DNA from: an uncultured Phycisphaerales bacterium
GTDB taxonomy: Bacteria; Planctomycetota; Phycisphaerae; UBA1845; CAIVHJ01
Length of the DNA stretch: 6,056 bases
NCBI GenBank assembly: GCA_903905665.1
Contig: CAIVHJ010000109.1
Coordinates: forward strand, 1-6,056
Reading direction: 5' to 3'
In this document: positions 4,865 to 6,056 of the stretch, piece after piece
Position numbering within the stretch: position 1 is the first letter of the stretch
Layout: each line of letters opens with the position of its first letter
Made by a program: the position numbers and the translations under genes
Notes under the pieces: generated by a model
What the model was told of the DNA's origin: nothing
The model's input: only the letters and a program-made list of their open reading frames with translations
The model's database searches: none

Positions 4865-6056
4865 ATGCACGACACAGAATCCCCGCATTTCAACTCCTCG
4901 GATGAACTTCAAACCGATTCTCTGGCGCCTGCTGCAGATCAATCTCCACCCCGTAGCATTGATGCTCCACAATCCGAATTCCGCAATCCGAATTCCGCAA
5001 TCATCGGAGGTCACTGGGTCTGGGGGTGGTTTGCGGCGCTGGTGGGATGGAGCATCGTGGTGGGGTTTTATGATTTGCAGGGTGGTGCGGAATTTGAGCC
5101 CACGGACGGCTGGGTGGCCCAGACGGCGCGCGAAATGGAAGAATCTGGAAACTGGATTATTCCCGTCTTCAGCGGCGAAAAGCGATTTCAAAAATCACCG
5201 GGCGCCTATTGGGTGGTGATGTCCGTCAGTAAATTGCTGGGACGAGACATCGACAAGGTCGTCGCGCGGTTGCCCAATGCCGTGTTCGGGGTCTTGCTGG
5301 TCATCACTATTTTCTGGTTCACGCGACGGATTGCAGGGGATCGTTCGGCTGTATTTGCCGGTTTTGCTGCCGCGTCCAGTGTCATGATATTGTACTGGTC
5401 CCATCGCGGGGCCAGCGATCTCGGCGTAACGACGCTGATGACAATTTCGCTGGCCACGTTGTTCGTGGGATCGGTGCTGGAATCCCCCGGATGGAAGCAA
5501 GTCTCGCTGTGGATGATCGGGTACCTGGCAGCAGGTTGCGCCATGCTGTACAAAATGCCGATGCCGCTGGTGTGCGTGGGATTACCTGCGCTGCTGTATG
5601 TTCTGATTCGATGGCGATGGGGTATTTTTGCGAACCGGTGGCATTTGGTGGGATTGCTGTTGTTTCTTCTGCCGTGGGTGCCGTGGGCCTCGGCGGTATA
5701 TTTCACGGAACCGACTGCACTGCTCAAGTGGCGGGTGGAATTCTGGGATCGCTTCACGGGTGACCTGCCGAACGTCGAGTTTCAAAAGGGTTTGAAGTAT
5801 TATTTCTTCTATCTTCCAGTCCTGTTGTTGTACACGTTGCCATATTCGTTATCCATTCCGCAGTCGCTGGTTCGCGGATTCCGCAGAGAAGCAGGGGTAA
5901 ATCGCGAGGGGATGTGGTTTGTGCTCATTTGGGTTGTGGCTTTGTTTTTGTTTTTCACGGCCTCAACCGGCAAGGAGCAACGATACCTTTTGCCGGTGAT
6001 TCCGCCGATGCTGGTGCTGCTGGGAATTGAGTTGAGTCATTTGTTCGATCCGGCGG
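4865..6056 (+). CDS. GT39/ArnT-type polytopic membrane glycosyltransferase (N-terminal part)
   Basis: The frame opens at ATG 4865 and stays open to the window edge, giving 397 complete codons; the C-terminus is missing. Residues 1-48 are polar (Ser, Pro, Asp, Gln) and look disordered. The first membrane segment is about 51-68. The first outer loop holds EPTDGWVAQTAREM at 78-91, SGNWIIPVFSGEKRFQKSPGAYW at about 94-116 and RLPNAVFG at 135-142. This is the arrangement of the dolichyl/polyprenyl-phosphate-sugar transferases (DE-x-RYA ... SGDW ... KPP-x-YW in ArnT and PMT relatives). Further hydrophobic segments lie near 137-153, 163-177, 188-205, 215-230, 232-248, 258-278, 321-341, 360-376 and 384-400. 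TGKEQRYLLPVIPP at 378-391 matches the conserved KQ-RYLLP loop. Such enzymes move a sugar from a lipid carrier to lipid A, protein or glycan on the outer face of the inner membrane; donor and acceptor cannot be read here. The start is supported by AAGGA at 4850-4854. Confidence 0.9.
   Translation, partial: MHDTESPHFNSSDELQTDSLAPAADQSPPRSIDAPQSEFRNPNSAIIGGHWVWGWFAALVGWSIVVGFYDLQGGAEFEPTDGWVAQTAREMEESGNWIIPVFSGEKRFQKSPGAYWVVMSVSKLLGRDIDKVVARLPNAVFGVLLVITIFWFTRRIAGDRSAVFAGFAAASSVMILYWSHRGASDLGVTTLMTISLATLFVGSVLESPGWKQVSLWMIGYLAAGCAMLYKMPMPLVCVGLPALLYVLIRWRWGIFANRWHLVGLLLFLLPWVPWASAVYFTEPTALLKWRVEFWDRFTGDLPNVEFQKGLKYYFFYLPVLLLYTLPYSLSIPQSLVRGFRREAGVNREGMWFVLIWVVALFLFFTASTGKEQRYLLPVIPPMLVLLGIELSHLFDPA
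4971..5005 (+). repeat. 7/14-bp tandem repeat inside the glycosyltransferase N-terminus
   Basis: The heptamers AATCCGA, ATTCCGC, AATCCGA and ATTCCGC are followed by a broken fifth unit, AATCATC. This is two exact copies of a 14-bp unit plus a partial third. It encodes residues about 36-47 in the low-complexity tail before the first membrane segment. Because 7 and 14 are not multiples of 3, each unit is read in a different phase and a change of one copy would shift the frame. The same period is seen at 645-672 with a different unit. Confidence 0.8.

Overview
The window is a gene-dense stretch with every supported gene on the + strand. It holds a 3' fragment of an unidentified gene (2-61), a GyrI-like 'hydrolase' family protein (168-641), a small HD-domain protein (682-1230), an isochorismatase-family cysteine hydrolase (1324-1980), a predicted lipoprotein of the alpha/beta-hydrolase fold (2078-3088), a membrane-anchored purple-acid-phosphatase-like metallophosphoesterase (3298-4851), and the 5' part of a GT39/ArnT-type membrane glycosyltransferase that runs off the right edge (4865-6056). 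No rRNA, tRNA, CRISPR array, transposase, integrase or attachment site was seen.

The source looks like a Gram-negative-type bacterium of moderate GC. The reasons are a lipobox signal peptide, an N-terminally anchored export-type phosphatase and a polyprenol-sugar transferase of the ArnT class. Two short arrays with a 7-bp period (645-672 and 4971-5005), together with the style of the GT39 N-terminal motif, remind me of planctomycete/PVC or other environmental anaerobe genomes. That is recollection, not proof, and the phylum should be treated as open.

Layout: the left half (168-1980) holds three small soluble proteins with gaps of 40 and 93 bases, probably one transcription unit. The right half (2078-6056) is envelope-directed: a lipoprotein hydrolase, then after a 209-base gap a phosphatase and a glycosyltransferase separated by only 13 bases. 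The ribosome-binding site of the glycosyltransferase overlaps the phosphatase stop codon, so those two are very likely co-transcribed and translationally linked.

Functionally, the left block looks like small-molecule binding or hydrolysis of unknown substrate, and the right block like cell-surface glycan or phosphate chemistry. I do not see a clear-cut new defence or mobile system. The most unusual points are the HD protein whose HD motif reads AD, the heptameric repeats (one inside a coding region), and the coupling of a secreted-type phosphatase to a lipid-linked-sugar transferase.
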